A stretch of DNA of 64,000 bases, from assembly GCA_910591455.2 (NCBI GenBank), contig OU342823.1, positions 19,487,394 to 19,551,393 on the forward strand, given 5' to 3'. Of the stretch, positions 27,511-40,200 are shown in pieces (the first letter of the stretch is position 1; each line of letters starts with the position of its first letter). Below the pieces are notes generated by a model. The model had not been told where the DNA came from and did not search any database. It saw only the letters and a program-made list of their open reading frames with translations. A program made the translations under genes and the position numbers. Source of the DNA: Pholis gunnellus. Taxonomy: Eukaryota; Chordata; Actinopteri; Perciformes; Pholidae.

Positions 27511-29390
27511 GGATGGAAAGGGAGGAAAAGAGCCAGAGAGAACGAACTGATGGAGACTAAATCGGAAGAAAATGAGAAACAGCGAGTGGATTGAGGAAAG
27601 CAATGTTGAGAGACATGAGCGATAGAGGCGAAGCAAAAAAAATGAGAAACGGGGAAAAACTGTTTTGCTTTCACACTAAATGATCCATCTGCTGAGGTGT
27701 GCTGTTGCTGCAGGGAAGGAGTTTGTTTTGCCCTTGGGATGTATTCCACCTCAAAGTAGAAGCTCACAGCTGGCTCCACATTCAGCCGGTGGTAGCCTCA
27801 AACTAGAGGGAAGGACACCTGCAGTCAAAAAGCTGTGTTTTTAAATCCCTGAAACGTTCCGAGATTATGCTGCTGAGGAGGTGTTATTTCTTTCCTTTCA
27901 AGAAACACATCTGACAAAAAGGCTTTGAGCAATGCCAGCTTCCACAGCAACTATGAATGAATGAAAAGAGAGAACTGTGTGCATTTTTGAGAGATCCTTA
28001 TGTGACAACTAATACTACTAATACTGTTACTAAGAGGCTGCAGCCAGGCCGTCGTATGGATGGTGCGGCTGAAACTGCACGAGCCTGAATACAATTCTAG
28101 TTAGTTGTCATTTTTGTCTAATAAGAATCTAATCGCACCTAACAAAACTACCATTATTCCAATAGAAAAAAACTGCACAGCATGAACACATGTCCCATAA
28201 GCTCCCCCCCCGACATCAGCCTCTTTCTTCCTGTGTCGCCGTTTAATCTGTCCTCATGTCACCTCATCATGGCTGAATAATGACAGAGGACTGTCGGCGC
28301 CTGATCATTTCAGGACGTTATAATCTTCGTGGTCGTTCCCTCTTCGTCTGCAGCTGAACAGAATGAGGTCGCCTCCTTCTCACATTGTCTCTGTATTCTG
28401 TCTTTGCTATATCTTTTACAAGTAACAAGAGCTAAAGCAATGGATTCATGGAAAGAGCTCTTCCTCCTAACTATTGAGACGTATCCAAAGTAAAGGGAAG
28501 CAAAACAGTCTCTCAGCAGCTCCCCTCTCTCTTCCCTCTGGACGTCTGAACCATGGCCTCCTTCCCTGCTTTGATATGGGCTCAGAGTACAGGAGAGGCC
28601 CCTCAGGTAACCAGAGCTGGCTCTTTGGACTGCAGGGCCAGGCTTTCAGAGAGAGACAGATGTGTCATTGAAGACAGCCAACCATGACCTACGGGGCGAG
28701 CCAGACAGCCTAGGAGGGTCTGACAAACAACTACCAGATCTCTGCATGAGAACACACATAGCCACCTGTTTTTTATGTCCTTACAATAATGCTGTTGAGA
28801 GAAGTTTCATTTGCAGCCTGAGAACTTTTTTTTTTTCCTCTTTTCATTTGCTGATTTCAATCTTCGCCCTCTGAAATGAAGCATGTAATGTTTTCATGAG
28901 AAAAAAATGGGTTTAATGTGAAAAAAGGCCCAGAAAACCTTTCTGGGCTTCTTAGCATGAGCGAGGGGGAACGTCCTACATGAACGCAATTTTCCTTTGT
29001 TCTTCTATAGTTATCTCCCACGGCGTGAGCCTGTGAAGAGGTTATGTGTTCGGTCGTGGATGTGTGACTGCGTGCGTCTGTGACTTAAGTACGTTTGTCT
29101 GTCCACCTAATCTTGCGTTCTGCTGCAGCAAACAGCTTAATATTTCGGGAGCCCAGTAATGGGTTCATGCTCAAGGACCTCTCCTGGTTGAGATAACACT
29201 TTTTTAAAACACCTTTCATTGACTGTTTTATACCTCCGCTGACTGCCTGCTTGCTCCTCACTCACGACTATAAACTGGATCCCCGGACGGAAGGCGGCGC
29301 TAGTGATTACACAGCTGCGTGCATCACCAACCCCCAGGCGCTACTCTGCAGCCAGAGGCACAGTGGGGCGGAAACAGTTTGCTGTTAATG
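23691..29390. other. non-genic sequence
   Basis: No exon set recognised. A small tandem duplication of ccgagtgaagg lies at about 24168-24189. The longest frame (26569-26964 plus, 131 codons) has no recognisable domain. Confidence 0.6.
27479..27509. repeat. poly(G)31
   Basis: Homopolymer of 31 G, the longest in the window. The purine-rich strand continues for about 150 bp to the right. Confidence 0.97.
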
Positions 29391-29548
29391 TTTTGGACAT
29401 GTGTGTTTGGCCAACAGTTAACGGAACTACCAGTGCAAACACTGCTGAGTACGTCTCGGACGCTTCTCTGCGGCTCAATTTTATTGTATTTTTTGGACGG
29501 CGTGTTTGGCTGACAGCTAACAGAATTACCAGCGCACACACTGCTGCA
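29391..29548 (+). repeat. two diverged direct repeats, period 100 bp
   Basis: The block starting ttttggacatgtgtgtttgg at 29391 recurs as ttttggacggcgtgtttggc at 29491. The following gctaac/gttaac, ggaactaccag/agaattaccag and acactgctg match in order. Similarity lasts about 57 bp and then fades. Origin unknown. Confidence 0.7.
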
Positions 29549-30479
29549 TCCTGCTTAGCGGGCCGACCACTCGGTGGGTTTACCTTTGTGTTTTTGCACG
29601 ATTGAAGTATATTATATGATGTCTCTGAGCCCATTGTATAACTTTACATCATGGCTTGTTTTTTGTGGCACTCAGTTGGAAAAATGCAGTGTTGGGCCGT
29701 GCATTTCATACCTGGGCCTTCTGTGCTGTCCTACTACAGTTGAATTACCTCCTAATAACCTCATGATGACACATCAAGGATCCACGCATTCCACCACACA
29801 CGAGCACGAGCCATTCAAATACTATTCATAAAAACAACACGATGGACAAATGAACAGTAGTAACGTTACTATGTAAAAAAACTGACGAAGTTTGTGACTT
29901 AACGAAAGAGTTTAATCCCAGTACATTAGTTCCAGTAAGAAGTCCTTCTGGATTCATGGAGCCGGTGATGACAGTCGAGGCTCCCCGGTTGTATTTCGCC
30001 GGTCTGCTGCGGCAGGTTCTCAGCGGGGCCGGGAGCCTGACCGCATGTCGGGGCCGCGGTTGTGGAGATGTTTCCCTGTGAACGTGTTTCATTGAGTTGT
30101 AGATCCACTCGAGTCTCTCCAAAAGTTTTCAAATGCTACGGTGTCCTCAGGTTAGCGTAGCATAGCTCCAAACCCAGCCATAAAATGTGCAACGCTTCTC
30201 CGACACCTTCAGCAAGAAACACCGTTCATACAAATCCTCTTCCTGCTGAGTCAGGGCTGCAGCTGTGGCGTCGACTGACCATTTCTCACGATGTCCAGCT
30301 TTTCATGAAATGTGTTTCTTGAGAAAGACGTTGTCAGTAACTCCGCCACTAAATCCGTTTCTCCTCCTTATTCAGCCGTTGAGTGCTAAAAACACAAAGC
30401 TAGGTAAAAAAATAAATAAACTACACCAATCAAAACCCTAAAAATGTTATCATTTCTTTCAATTTGAACCTCCAACTAA

Positions 30480-30982
30480 GCTCTGCTGGCAAGTTAAGTT
30501 TCGTTTTCCAATAGTCACGTGCTCGCCCACTGACCAATCACAGCACACGCTGCACCTCACTCCTCCAAAGTGAGCTGCAGTAATGCTGACATAGCTGTAG
30601 GCCTGCAGGCCGCTCTGGCGCGTCAAAGAATCTCAAACTAAAGATCTGATTGGTTGAAGACTATGATCAACAATATCGTCCCCATTCACTTAACCTGCAC
30701 ATGGATTCACTGGTGAGTCTGCAGGCCTGGGGCCTCTCTTCTACCTAGAGACACAGAGGTGAACTCTGATTGGATAAAAGCTCTACTTAAAACAAGCTGC
30801 ACTGAAGCAGAGCAGCTGAGGAGCACAGTAGCTGTGCAATGAGAAAATAAGATAATGGGACAAATATTTTTATAAATTATGATACATGTAGTGTATTTAA
30901 GAAAAATTATTAAATTATAAAATAGTTATAACTTTGTGATTCTGTTTAGGCCAGCAGAGAAGGCTTTGCAGGCCCGCCACTG
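30480..30982. mobile_element. possible hAT-like DNA transposon end
   Basis: The segment ends in gcaggcccgccactg (30968-30982), the reverse complement of a CAGTGGCGGGCC-type terminus of the kind hAT elements carry. Related tgcaggcc motifs occur inside at about 30604 and 30721, like subterminal repeats. The matching left terminus was not found and no transposase reading frame is visible, so this would be a decayed or non-autonomous copy. Confidence 0.35.
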
Positions 30983-32232
30983 GAAACTGCAAAATGCAAT
31001 TTAATGTTTTTTTGAGTAGCTTGCTTGATGATAGCTTTGGTCTCTGTCTTTACTTTGGTGCTGTAAAACCAATGCCACTTCTACTTTATGTGGAAGTGCC
31101 ATTAATAGTATCTCCAATAGTGGTTGGGCAAGCAGAGAGCATGCCTGGCTAAACCAAAAGTGGAGACTACTGATCCCGATGAAAACAAATTGGGATGAAG
31201 AAAATTATAGCTTCTGGGTAAACTTAACTTCAGTGCACTATTTAGAGAGGGTGATTACAGCAACGCACTCTGTAAATCAAACTACCCAACCAAGACAGAA
31301 AGCAAAATAGTAATTTTTTTGAGGAAAATGTAATAATAATGTTACCATTAATTTTCTACTATTCAACAGCAATAAGAGTAATGAAGCGCCTGCTGCACGC
31401 CAGTGGATCAGCAATGCTTTTTCAGCCTTCAGCATCTTCACAATAAACCTTGCTGTCAAGACACAAGCTATTAAATTTGCAGGACAGTTTGGCATACTGA
31501 CTTGTGTGTGGAAGGGTGATTCGATAACTTGGGCTTTACACATTATAGTTAAATGGGGTCATTTGGCAGCCTGTGTCCGCTCTCCCGCTGTGTATCTCCG
31601 ACAGAGATCAATGAGACTCATTCTATTCTATTGACTTTCAATCACGTTTCTCTGAGTTCCCTTGTTCCCCCACCAGCCAGCAAACCACTGACTCATTACA
31701 GGGCTGGGTAAAGGTAACCAGGACCTCTGCAGCCAATGCATTATGGGACCAGATGCCCGTGGGCGAAACAATCTCATCTTGTCCATGATGCTGTAATGAC
31801 AGGGCGCTGGTGTTTATGCCTGTAAATGTGCCTGCCCTCGTTCTCAGCAGCAACTTTTCTTTGCCAGGCAATATTGATTTCCTGGAATCATTCAGAGTTA
31901 TGTGAATCTCTGGTGAGGACGGATATTTACACAAGAGACATAAATGTTGCACGTGCAACATTACCACAGTGAGACCCTTGAGATGCGTATACGTGAGGCG
32001 GAGCCGCTTGTTTGTTGGAGACGAGTGTTAGTTTGCTGGTGTGTGTGTGTCCTGTTGTTAGTTGTATGGATAATGGCTCAATAGGCTACATCTATGTCGC
32101 AGTAGCAATGCGCAGTGATGCTGCAAGGCCATTTCATACACCGCAGACCTGCCAATGCTCAACCCGAGCTGGACTCTTTCTTATTCTTACTCACCCCACG
32201 TATTCAACACAATGCCAGCATTCTTTCAGCAC

Positions 32233-32252
32233 TATATATATATATATATATA
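32233..32252. repeat. (TA)10 microsatellite
   Basis: Uninterrupted TA tract. Confidence 0.93.
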
Positions 32253-33015
32253 AGGTCACTGCGATGTGTGCAGGCGATCAGCTCAAAGTCGTCACATTCG
32301 ACATTTCATACAATAAAATGTACTCGGCAGTGTGTGTGTACTGTTAGTTTTGTTAGCTGTTAGCGGTTAGCCAAACACACCGTCAAAATCCTTAAAAGTG
32401 TGCAAACGGGTTTTTCGCCCCACAGCGTCGCCGGTCGCAGAGTAAAAACGTTATAAAGTGGTGAGTGAGGAGTCAGCAGGCCTGATCTCACAGCAAACAG
32501 TACGATTAGCCGTGAACTGTCACTCACGCATGCACCCGTGCGACATAATCCTCCTGGTGGAGATGACAATAATAACATTACTATGACAATGTAATACATT
32601 AGCTTCATTAACTACAGAAGGCAAGATGTAAAAGTAAAAAATCCTGCTGTTGATCAAGACTACATCACAGAAAACGGGGCTGCAACCGCGTGATGTTGTA
32701 GATTCAGCCCACAGTGGGCAACTGAAATAAATTCTGATGTCTGCACAGTCATTACAAGGAAATCCTTTGGAGCGCAGCAAGAGGCGAATTGAAACTTAAT
32801 AGAGAAATACTGAAGAATCAGCAGTAAGCAACCATCCCAAAAAAAGCTGATCTCACCAACAACAGCTGAACCTCCACTCACGACTTTATTTAACGTTGTG
32901 CTAACAAAGTGTCGAGCGCTATATCGCAGGTTTGACTTTATTCTGTATTAACCAGATGATAGGCTCCACACAGTCACATGTATTTAGACCTTGTGTTGGG
33001 TTGTCCCCCCCCCCC

Positions 33016-33515
33016 NNNNNNNNNNNNNNNNNNNNNNNNNNNNNNNNNNNNNNNNNNNNNNNNNNNNNNNNNNNNNNNNNNNNNNNNNNNNNNNNNNNNN
33101 NNNNNNNNNNNNNNNNNNNNNNNNNNNNNNNNNNNNNNNNNNNNNNNNNNNNNNNNNNNNNNNNNNNNNNNNNNNNNNNNNNNNNNNNNNNNNNNNNNNN
33201 NNNNNNNNNNNNNNNNNNNNNNNNNNNNNNNNNNNNNNNNNNNNNNNNNNNNNNNNNNNNNNNNNNNNNNNNNNNNNNNNNNNNNNNNNNNNNNNNNNNN
33301 NNNNNNNNNNNNNNNNNNNNNNNNNNNNNNNNNNNNNNNNNNNNNNNNNNNNNNNNNNNNNNNNNNNNNNNNNNNNNNNNNNNNNNNNNNNNNNNNNNNN
33401 NNNNNNNNNNNNNNNNNNNNNNNNNNNNNNNNNNNNNNNNNNNNNNNNNNNNNNNNNNNNNNNNNNNNNNNNNNNNNNNNNNNNNNNNNNNNNNNNNNNN
33501 NNNNNNNNNNNNNNN
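33016..33515. other. assembly gap, 500 N
   Basis: Exactly 500 N follow a C11 run. A round number implies a placeholder gap of unknown true size. Open frames reported across it are artefacts. Confidence 0.99.
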
Positions 33516-33728
33516 ATTCATCTCCTCTGGAAAATATTATTAGGCCTCCACGGCGGTGTGTACACAAGGTCCGCCTGCTGCCAAGCACACAAACACAGAT
33601 GACTTTTTATTGTCTCTTTGGCTTCGAGTGCGAGGGTCAGCTCGGACCACTTCCTCCTCCTGCTCTCTTGTTCTCTGCGTCTACTGCACTGCAAGAAGTA
33701 ACCGCCTCGGTGTGATCGCTATTTGAAC

Positions 33729-33761
33729 TAATTAGAACAAACAGGTGGTTTGTTCTAATTA
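33729..33761. repeat. perfect 14-bp inverted repeat with 5-bp loop
   Basis: taattagaacaaac (33729-33742) is matched by its reverse complement gtttgttctaatta (33748-33761) around aggtg. No neighbouring T-run or gene gives it an obvious role. Confidence 0.9.
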
Positions 33762-34370
33762 ATTCAGTGCAACCCAAACAGACGATTCCACAGCCGTGTT
33801 CGTTCATGATCGCTCCGTTTGTCTCACTAGAGTGACAATTTGACCAAGTCCGTACACAGCCTCATACAACCTTAACATGTATGGTGCTTCCACATATTAC
33901 TTCTCAGAGGTGTGATGATTAGGATTTTAGCAAGTCTGCACGATAGATAAGTCTGCACATAAGTCACATTAAAGGGGATAGATGTAAAACACGGAAACAT
34001 TTATTTATATTAAGATGATTTTTTGCAGCGCTCTCTCTCCCTCAGCTTCGCTGATTTGTTGATATATGACATCTTTCCTTTCACGATGCTTTTTGGAACG
34101 TAGGATGTACGACGGAAGGGACGTTCATGACATACATGCGAGACAGTCATTGTGAGTGTGTGTGCGTCTCGGGCACACATGCCTGTGCATGTTTTGCTCG
34201 TGACGTTGATGGAGATTGAGCCATTAAAGGCATTATCATCATTCTGCTCAGGGGGACAATTGATGCAGACGCTACCAAAGACGAAAACATCTCAACCTGT
34301 CTCTCTGCTATTCATCATTGTTAGGAACGACAGCTGCAGCACTCCCAGTATCCTCACAAACCAACCCCAA

Positions 34371-34406
34371 GTGTGTGTGTGTCTGTGTGTGTGTGTGTGT
34401 GTGTGT
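34371..34406. repeat. (GT)n microsatellite, one interruption
   Basis: GT tract of 36 bp with a single GTCT interruption near 34383. Confidence 0.95.
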
Positions 34407-34799
34407 TTCTAAGAAACCCTCCTTCTCACTGTATATTTCACAAAGGGGGCAATCTGCGACGATGGGAGGGAGATAAAGCTCAGAGAGAGAGAGGGAGGCA
34501 AACACAAGACGCTGTTGGAAGGATGCACATTTTATCTTGGCAGAGAACGGGTGGGCCAGAGGGTCGATGTGTTTTTGTATTCCAGATGCTCGCTGGAAAA
34601 TGGGCTGTCGTCTGGATTTCTATGTGAACACAAGAGGAGACAGTGGAGGGACCGGGGGTGTCCCACCGCACGGCCGACTCTCTCTGTATATATATATTTG
34701 TGTGCATGTATATATTCCTCAACATTAAGGAATCTCCAGACATCTAACCAAACAAACTTCCATTGTGCGCTTGTTTATGTGTGTCTGCTGACTTGATTT

Positions 34800-34801
<2 letters not shown>

Positions 34802-34886
<85 letters not shown>
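34802..34886. repeat. (TG)42 microsatellite
   Basis: Uninterrupted TG tract of 85 bp, the longest dinucleotide array here. Confidence 0.98.
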
Positions 34887-34888
<2 letters not shown>

Positions 34889-35471
34889 AGACCCCTCAGG
34901 GGGCCTGTCCAGGCCCCAGTGTTGAGCACTGAGCGCTGAGTCAGTGCATTACTGTCATGGCAGATGTATCCTCCAGCCCCGTCCCCCGGCTCTCGCTGCT
35001 CGCCCATAGAGATGCATTCAGCTAAAGCCAGCGGCACTTTGCGTGATGAGCCTGGGCAATAGCCTCAATAAGGACTGATGGCACCATTTGGGTATAAAAA
35101 AAGAGGGAAGGAGGAGGCAGAGGAAGGGATAGAGGGAGGTAAAGAGAGGGGGGAAGGATTTCTGAAAGGAGGAGATACAGACGCGAAGATGGAGTGGCGC
35201 TGAGGAGAGTAACAGCGGGGAGAGACGGGTAAGAGGAGGGTAATAGCGCCGCAAAATGAGCTGTGTGTGCACTCAAATGGGCAAACCGCTGGCCATTAGA
35301 GAGAAATAGTCATGTTTTCTGACTACAGCCACCTCAGACACCTATCATTACCCCGGAGAATTTATTACCAGACATTGAGGGAATAAAAAAAAAAATGTGA
35401 ATCTATTTCACAGTCACATTGAATTAATGAGCGGAGCCTCATTGGCAGCTGAGTCAGTGGCACGTGTCAGA

Positions 35472-35487
35472 GGGGGGGGGGGGGGGG
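35472..35487. repeat. poly(G)16
   Basis: Homopolymer of 16 G. Confidence 0.95.
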
Positions 35488-36767
35488 CACTTTAGATCCA
35501 TAAAGCTGGGACTTATAAATAATTAGTGGGGGAGTAATTTATTTATATGGAGATCACGGACATGTCATGTGGTTCAGTCAACACAAGCTGGTTAGCCAGA
35601 TTATGTTTTACTTCACCGTTGATCGGATGCTGACCCCGGGTCAGAGAACAGAGCATCAGTCAGATTAAAATAATATATTAGTGTATATAAGTCCACTGCC
35701 AGACCATTTGTGGGCTGGCTTTATATAAAAGCCCCCAATGACAGAGAGAAAAAACATCTAATGACCTTGACTTGGGTCATTTCAACAAATCACTCACCTG
35801 AAGTCTTTCTGCGTTGAAAACTGTTTTCCAAGTTTGTTTTTTTCAATTCAAATGTGATCACACCATCATTGGCTGATACAGGCAATTATTGGGCCACCTC
35901 CTGCACATTGCCATCCATCCCATGCACAATCGTGACGCGTGTATCTCAGAGGCATTTAAGATTTGTGATCATTTCCGTTATTGCAATTTGCTGAAGAGGC
36001 CTCCTCCCATCAACAAGGAGTGCGACTCATTTCTAAATATTACTGAAGTCTCATAATGAGTTCTTCCGCTGAGGGTCGTCTCAGTCAGAAAGCTCGCTAA
36101 TCAGGAGCTGATCGCCCGCCGACCTGCTGCCTCTCCACCTCCGCTGAGCTTGATTATCTTCAACGCTGATTTTCCGGCAGCGAAGCGACGCCGCACGACT
36201 TCACCGTAATGTGAGATCACTGCTGACGGCTGTGACTGCTAATCAAGACGGAAGAAAGGAACGACTCGCAGAATGACAAACGTTGTGCGTTAGGAGCAGC
36301 TGACCACATGAATCTCATCATTGAGTGAAGATTCCTGTTTTAAATGGTTCTGAATTTGATTATTTTTGGGGGGAAATGGTTGGCAAATGTAAAGATTTGA
36401 CATAATTCTTTTGACATTTTCTGGACAATATTGCAACATCTGGATGAAACTGTGAGCTTTGATTGTGTTGTTCCTATGATATTAGTTAATAGCATATGTT
36501 TGGTAACAACTTTAATGTTTTGAACTAAAAGTTAAATAGAAACAGTGAAGTATCCAAAGCAGAACAACCGTGAATGAGTCGACATCTTATGAACTTTCTC
36601 AATGAATTTTTGCCACTGGGGGGAAACTGCTGTTTGGAGAAAGATGAATTAATGGAGGGTTACATGTGCATCCCAGCACAAAGGCTTTATTGTATGAAGC
36701 CCCGTGTTTTGTCTGTTCGAGCTTCCTCTTCCTCTTCGACACAGCTTCCTCCTGTTCACCGGACCGA

Positions 36768-36789
36768 CCCCCCCCCCCCCCCCCCCCCC
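36768..36789. repeat. poly(C)22
   Basis: Homopolymer of 22 C. Confidence 0.96.
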
Positions 36790-36909
36790 AGCAAACAGAC
36801 CCACAGTCAGCACGTCCCCATTAGCTCCCGCTAACGCCGCAGCTCCAAGCATTATCACACCTAGACGCTAATGTTACGACTAATTATCATGATGTGTTCC
36901 TGGTCCTGG

Positions 36910-36911
<2 letters not shown>

Positions 36912-36955
<44 letters not shown>
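36912..36955. repeat. (AC)22 microsatellite
   Basis: Uninterrupted AC tract of 44 bp. Confidence 0.97.
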
Positions 36956-36957
<2 letters not shown>

Positions 36958-37261
36958 GAGCTGGAGACCTCATTCCGTTTCCTTCCCTGCCGTGAAACAA
37001 ATCAAAAACTTGTTACTCCGACGTCTCTGAATGCCGTCTCTGCTATCTCACCACAGCATTAATATCAACTATCAACAGGAACGGGCCGGGGAAGCGTCCG
37101 CTGGGGCCACTCCTCAGCTGGAGTCAATTAGTGAGGCAGGATGACCTCTTCAGATCTACAATTATTACCCTCTCACTAAAAACCCTCCAGTTGATGCTAG
37201 TCCGCCCTAATAGCGTCGTAGCTGTGCTAAGTAGAACTAATTCACATCTATAAGAGTGTGA

Positions 37262-37262
<1 letters not shown>

Positions 37263-37295
<33 letters not shown>
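37263..37295. repeat. (TG)16 microsatellite
   Basis: Uninterrupted TG tract. Confidence 0.96.
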
Positions 37296-37297
<2 letters not shown>

Positions 37298-40200
37298 ATG
37301 TTGTAAAGCCCTTCAGTTGCTCGGCGGGGATTTTAATTAGAGCGTATACACCGAGATAAAACGCTGTGTTTTCACAGATTGTTTTTCACCTGTTGAAATG
37401 TTTCAATGTCGTTAATTGCAATTCTAATTGCATCGCGGCTCGCTCCTGCTTCTGCAGCCTGAATAATGCAGAGCGTCGACGAACGCTCGTGATCGGTCAC
37501 TTGCCAAACAACATTTTTTACTTTTTAATTTCTAATAGAGACAGAAAGACAAAGAGCGGGATCAGAATGTCAATAAAGTCTCTTTCCCTGAGAGAGATTC
37601 TGCTGCTGTTTCCCTCTCATGGACCGACACTGTTTACTGGCGTATTAACCGGGTCCGTTATCTCCATATCTCTATATTATTTACATTTTGGTCCTCGATC
37701 CGACACACATTTGATCGTTTTGCTCACCTTTCCAAAACCAAAAATATGAGAGTAAAAGTGAAAGTATTTGATTAAACGATGCGTTTGTGTTCTACTTCAC
37801 AGGAGGCTGCAAACGCCAGCATGTCACACGTCTGTGCACAGGTCGTACAGCTGGAGGAACGTTTTCCAGCTCAGTGTCAGACACCAGAATGCGTCCGAAG
37901 GTTTTCATTTCATTAGAAGAAGCTCGATCAATACATAGACTTAAGAATTAAACCGGTGGAATACTTTTTAAAGACCCCTTCAGCAAAGATTCCCATTTTA
38001 AAACAAGTCAGTCGGGAAAATTAGAAAGTCAGCCCGGAGACTTAATGACCAGCTGATAAAATCTAACGACGGTTGCAGAATCAAACCGAGCTTTGTGCCT
38101 GCTTCTGTGTGACAGAGCGTAACAAAAGATCAATAGGAAGTATCCAGTGAACTGTTATTGTTCACCATAACCACGTCCAGTCGTTGTTAATTCGCTCTCT
38201 CAGTATCTCCTCTCACATCCTCTGTCCATCCGAAACCTCACATCGTGTTCCTTTCCCTCTTTGATCTCTCACTGACAGGTCTGCGCCGCTGAGCGCGCCC
38301 TTATTTTGTTAACGGTTATTGGAGAGGCATGATGTCAGCAGAATGCAGCTGTGCTCCATTTGTAATACAAATGCAAATTTGATTTACTTCGGTACAGGGT
38401 GCACCTCTTGCTCTCATCATCAAAGCCGTCTCTTCTCGATCTTTTCCAAAACAGCCGATGACGACACGCTGGACCGTGAGAAAGCAAAGCTGTAGAGCAG
38501 GGAGGTCAGAGGTCACCGGTTCAATCCGATGAACCTTTGCAGGTTAACATAAGCTCCATCAATGTGTCGAACCTTCTCCTCTCAGATTGTTCCTCCGTAT
38601 ACTTTACCGGAGCAAAGTTTAGGTCTCGTGCAGTTTAACTTGTAAATGTTAAGTGGTTGTAAAGAGAGGCTTCACTTTTCCCTCAACTCATTAAATCCTC
38701 CCTCAGACTTCAGGCTTTGCAATGAAGCACAAATTGCAAAGCTGTAGCCTGTGAACATGGAAAACAAACAATTAAAAACATTTTCGGAAACCTACACCCC
38801 CCCCCCCCACCCCCCACCGCCTCCACATTCTCAATCTTCTCTTCACCTTCAGCTTCCTAATAAACAGTCTTAAGTTGACATTCTGTTTTTTTTCCCGGGG
38901 CAGAACTCTTGTGCCGGGGCGGTCTGCTTCCTAATTGTAATAATAATTGTGGTTCCGCCTAATCTCAGCCGGGGCTGTGACCCCGGCCCGCTGTGAGCGG
39001 ATTTGAGATAATGAAATAATTGCCCCCAAATGCTTTTTTTTTTCTTTCCCAAAGCAGCCGCTGAAACCTGAACCCCTCAGACGAAGAAGCATCAACATTC
39101 ACTCGGTCTCTATCAGCGGGCATTTTCCACTTTAATTGAAATTTAGATTGTTGTTGACCCCCCGGGTGAGGTTTGGTGGGCCGGGTATAGCGTGCAACTC
39201 TAATGTGCCGGGTTGGTCCAGAGAATGCCATCTATCCATCACAGCGAGAGTGTGTGAGAGTGTGTGTGCTCCAACATTTCTGCATATGCAGTATGTCGTG
39301 TGTGATGATTAACACACGTGCAGAGGACATGCATTCTATTTGTCTCAGCAGCCAGCTCGATGACACCGCGCATGCATCGTTCATCATGCAGGAGGCCCTG
39401 ATGCGAGTGAATGTGAAGATAATTTCCGTCTCATTTGTAAATGTCCCACATGACGTCTGTTTCTATGTGCTTCTCCTCTCTGGCTCAACAGGACCTGAGG
39501 GACATCAGCAGCGCCGTGTGAGCGAGCACCCACGGTTATCCTGCTGTTAAACGATTACTCCATCAGCCTCCGCTCTGTGTATGCCTGAGTAAATAATGAG
39601 CGGAAGAGTGGAAAAATGCCTCCGGTGATACATGTATAAACTTACCTACGACTCACCATATGTCTCTTTTAGCAGCCAGTTTGAGCAGCTTCAATATTTC
39701 AGGTCAGTTATCACAGTATGTATGCTAACGCTTCCATCGTTTAATAGGAATGCTTATTAAAGGACACCTGCAGTGGGACTGAAGTGGATTTTATAAGCTA
39801 TTTGGCACTTTAGCAAAAACAACATTTGAATCGTAGGAAGTGAATCCAGGTGAATAACAGCATTGTGATATGATATGAAGTACCGGGGTTATTCTGTGGT
39901 AAATGATGCATATCGATGCATTTGATGAAATCATCTACCGTGGTCACACGTGTTATCGTGTGTTCAGTTGGTCGGCTCCCTCAGGGCACATCATGGAGGT
40001 TTGCTTGGGCAAAAGTGGCATTTTTTGGGCGCGAAAAAAAATATTTCTTGCACGAGTCTTTCAGTATTTTGGTGACTCGCCATAAACTTCACTGCACTGA
40101 GGGAGAGGAGGTGTGTCATCAAACATTCCAGTGTCATTTGGTGTTAAAACAGTACTCTGTACTTCTATAACTAGATGTGGAGAAGTTGTTTGCATACAGT

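Noticed and set aside
32919..33715. Several 200-codon open frames over the gap
   Set aside because: They consist almost wholly of undetermined residues from the 500 N.
35090..35260. Purine-rich stretch with long Ser/Leu/Pro minus-strand frames
   Set aside because: The frames are low-complexity translations of a G/A-rich strand without start context or domains.
38490..38527. tRNA-like segment with a B-box match (ggttcaatcc)
   Set aside because: No convincing A box and no cloverleaf arms can be drawn, so it is neither a tRNA gene nor a supported SINE head.
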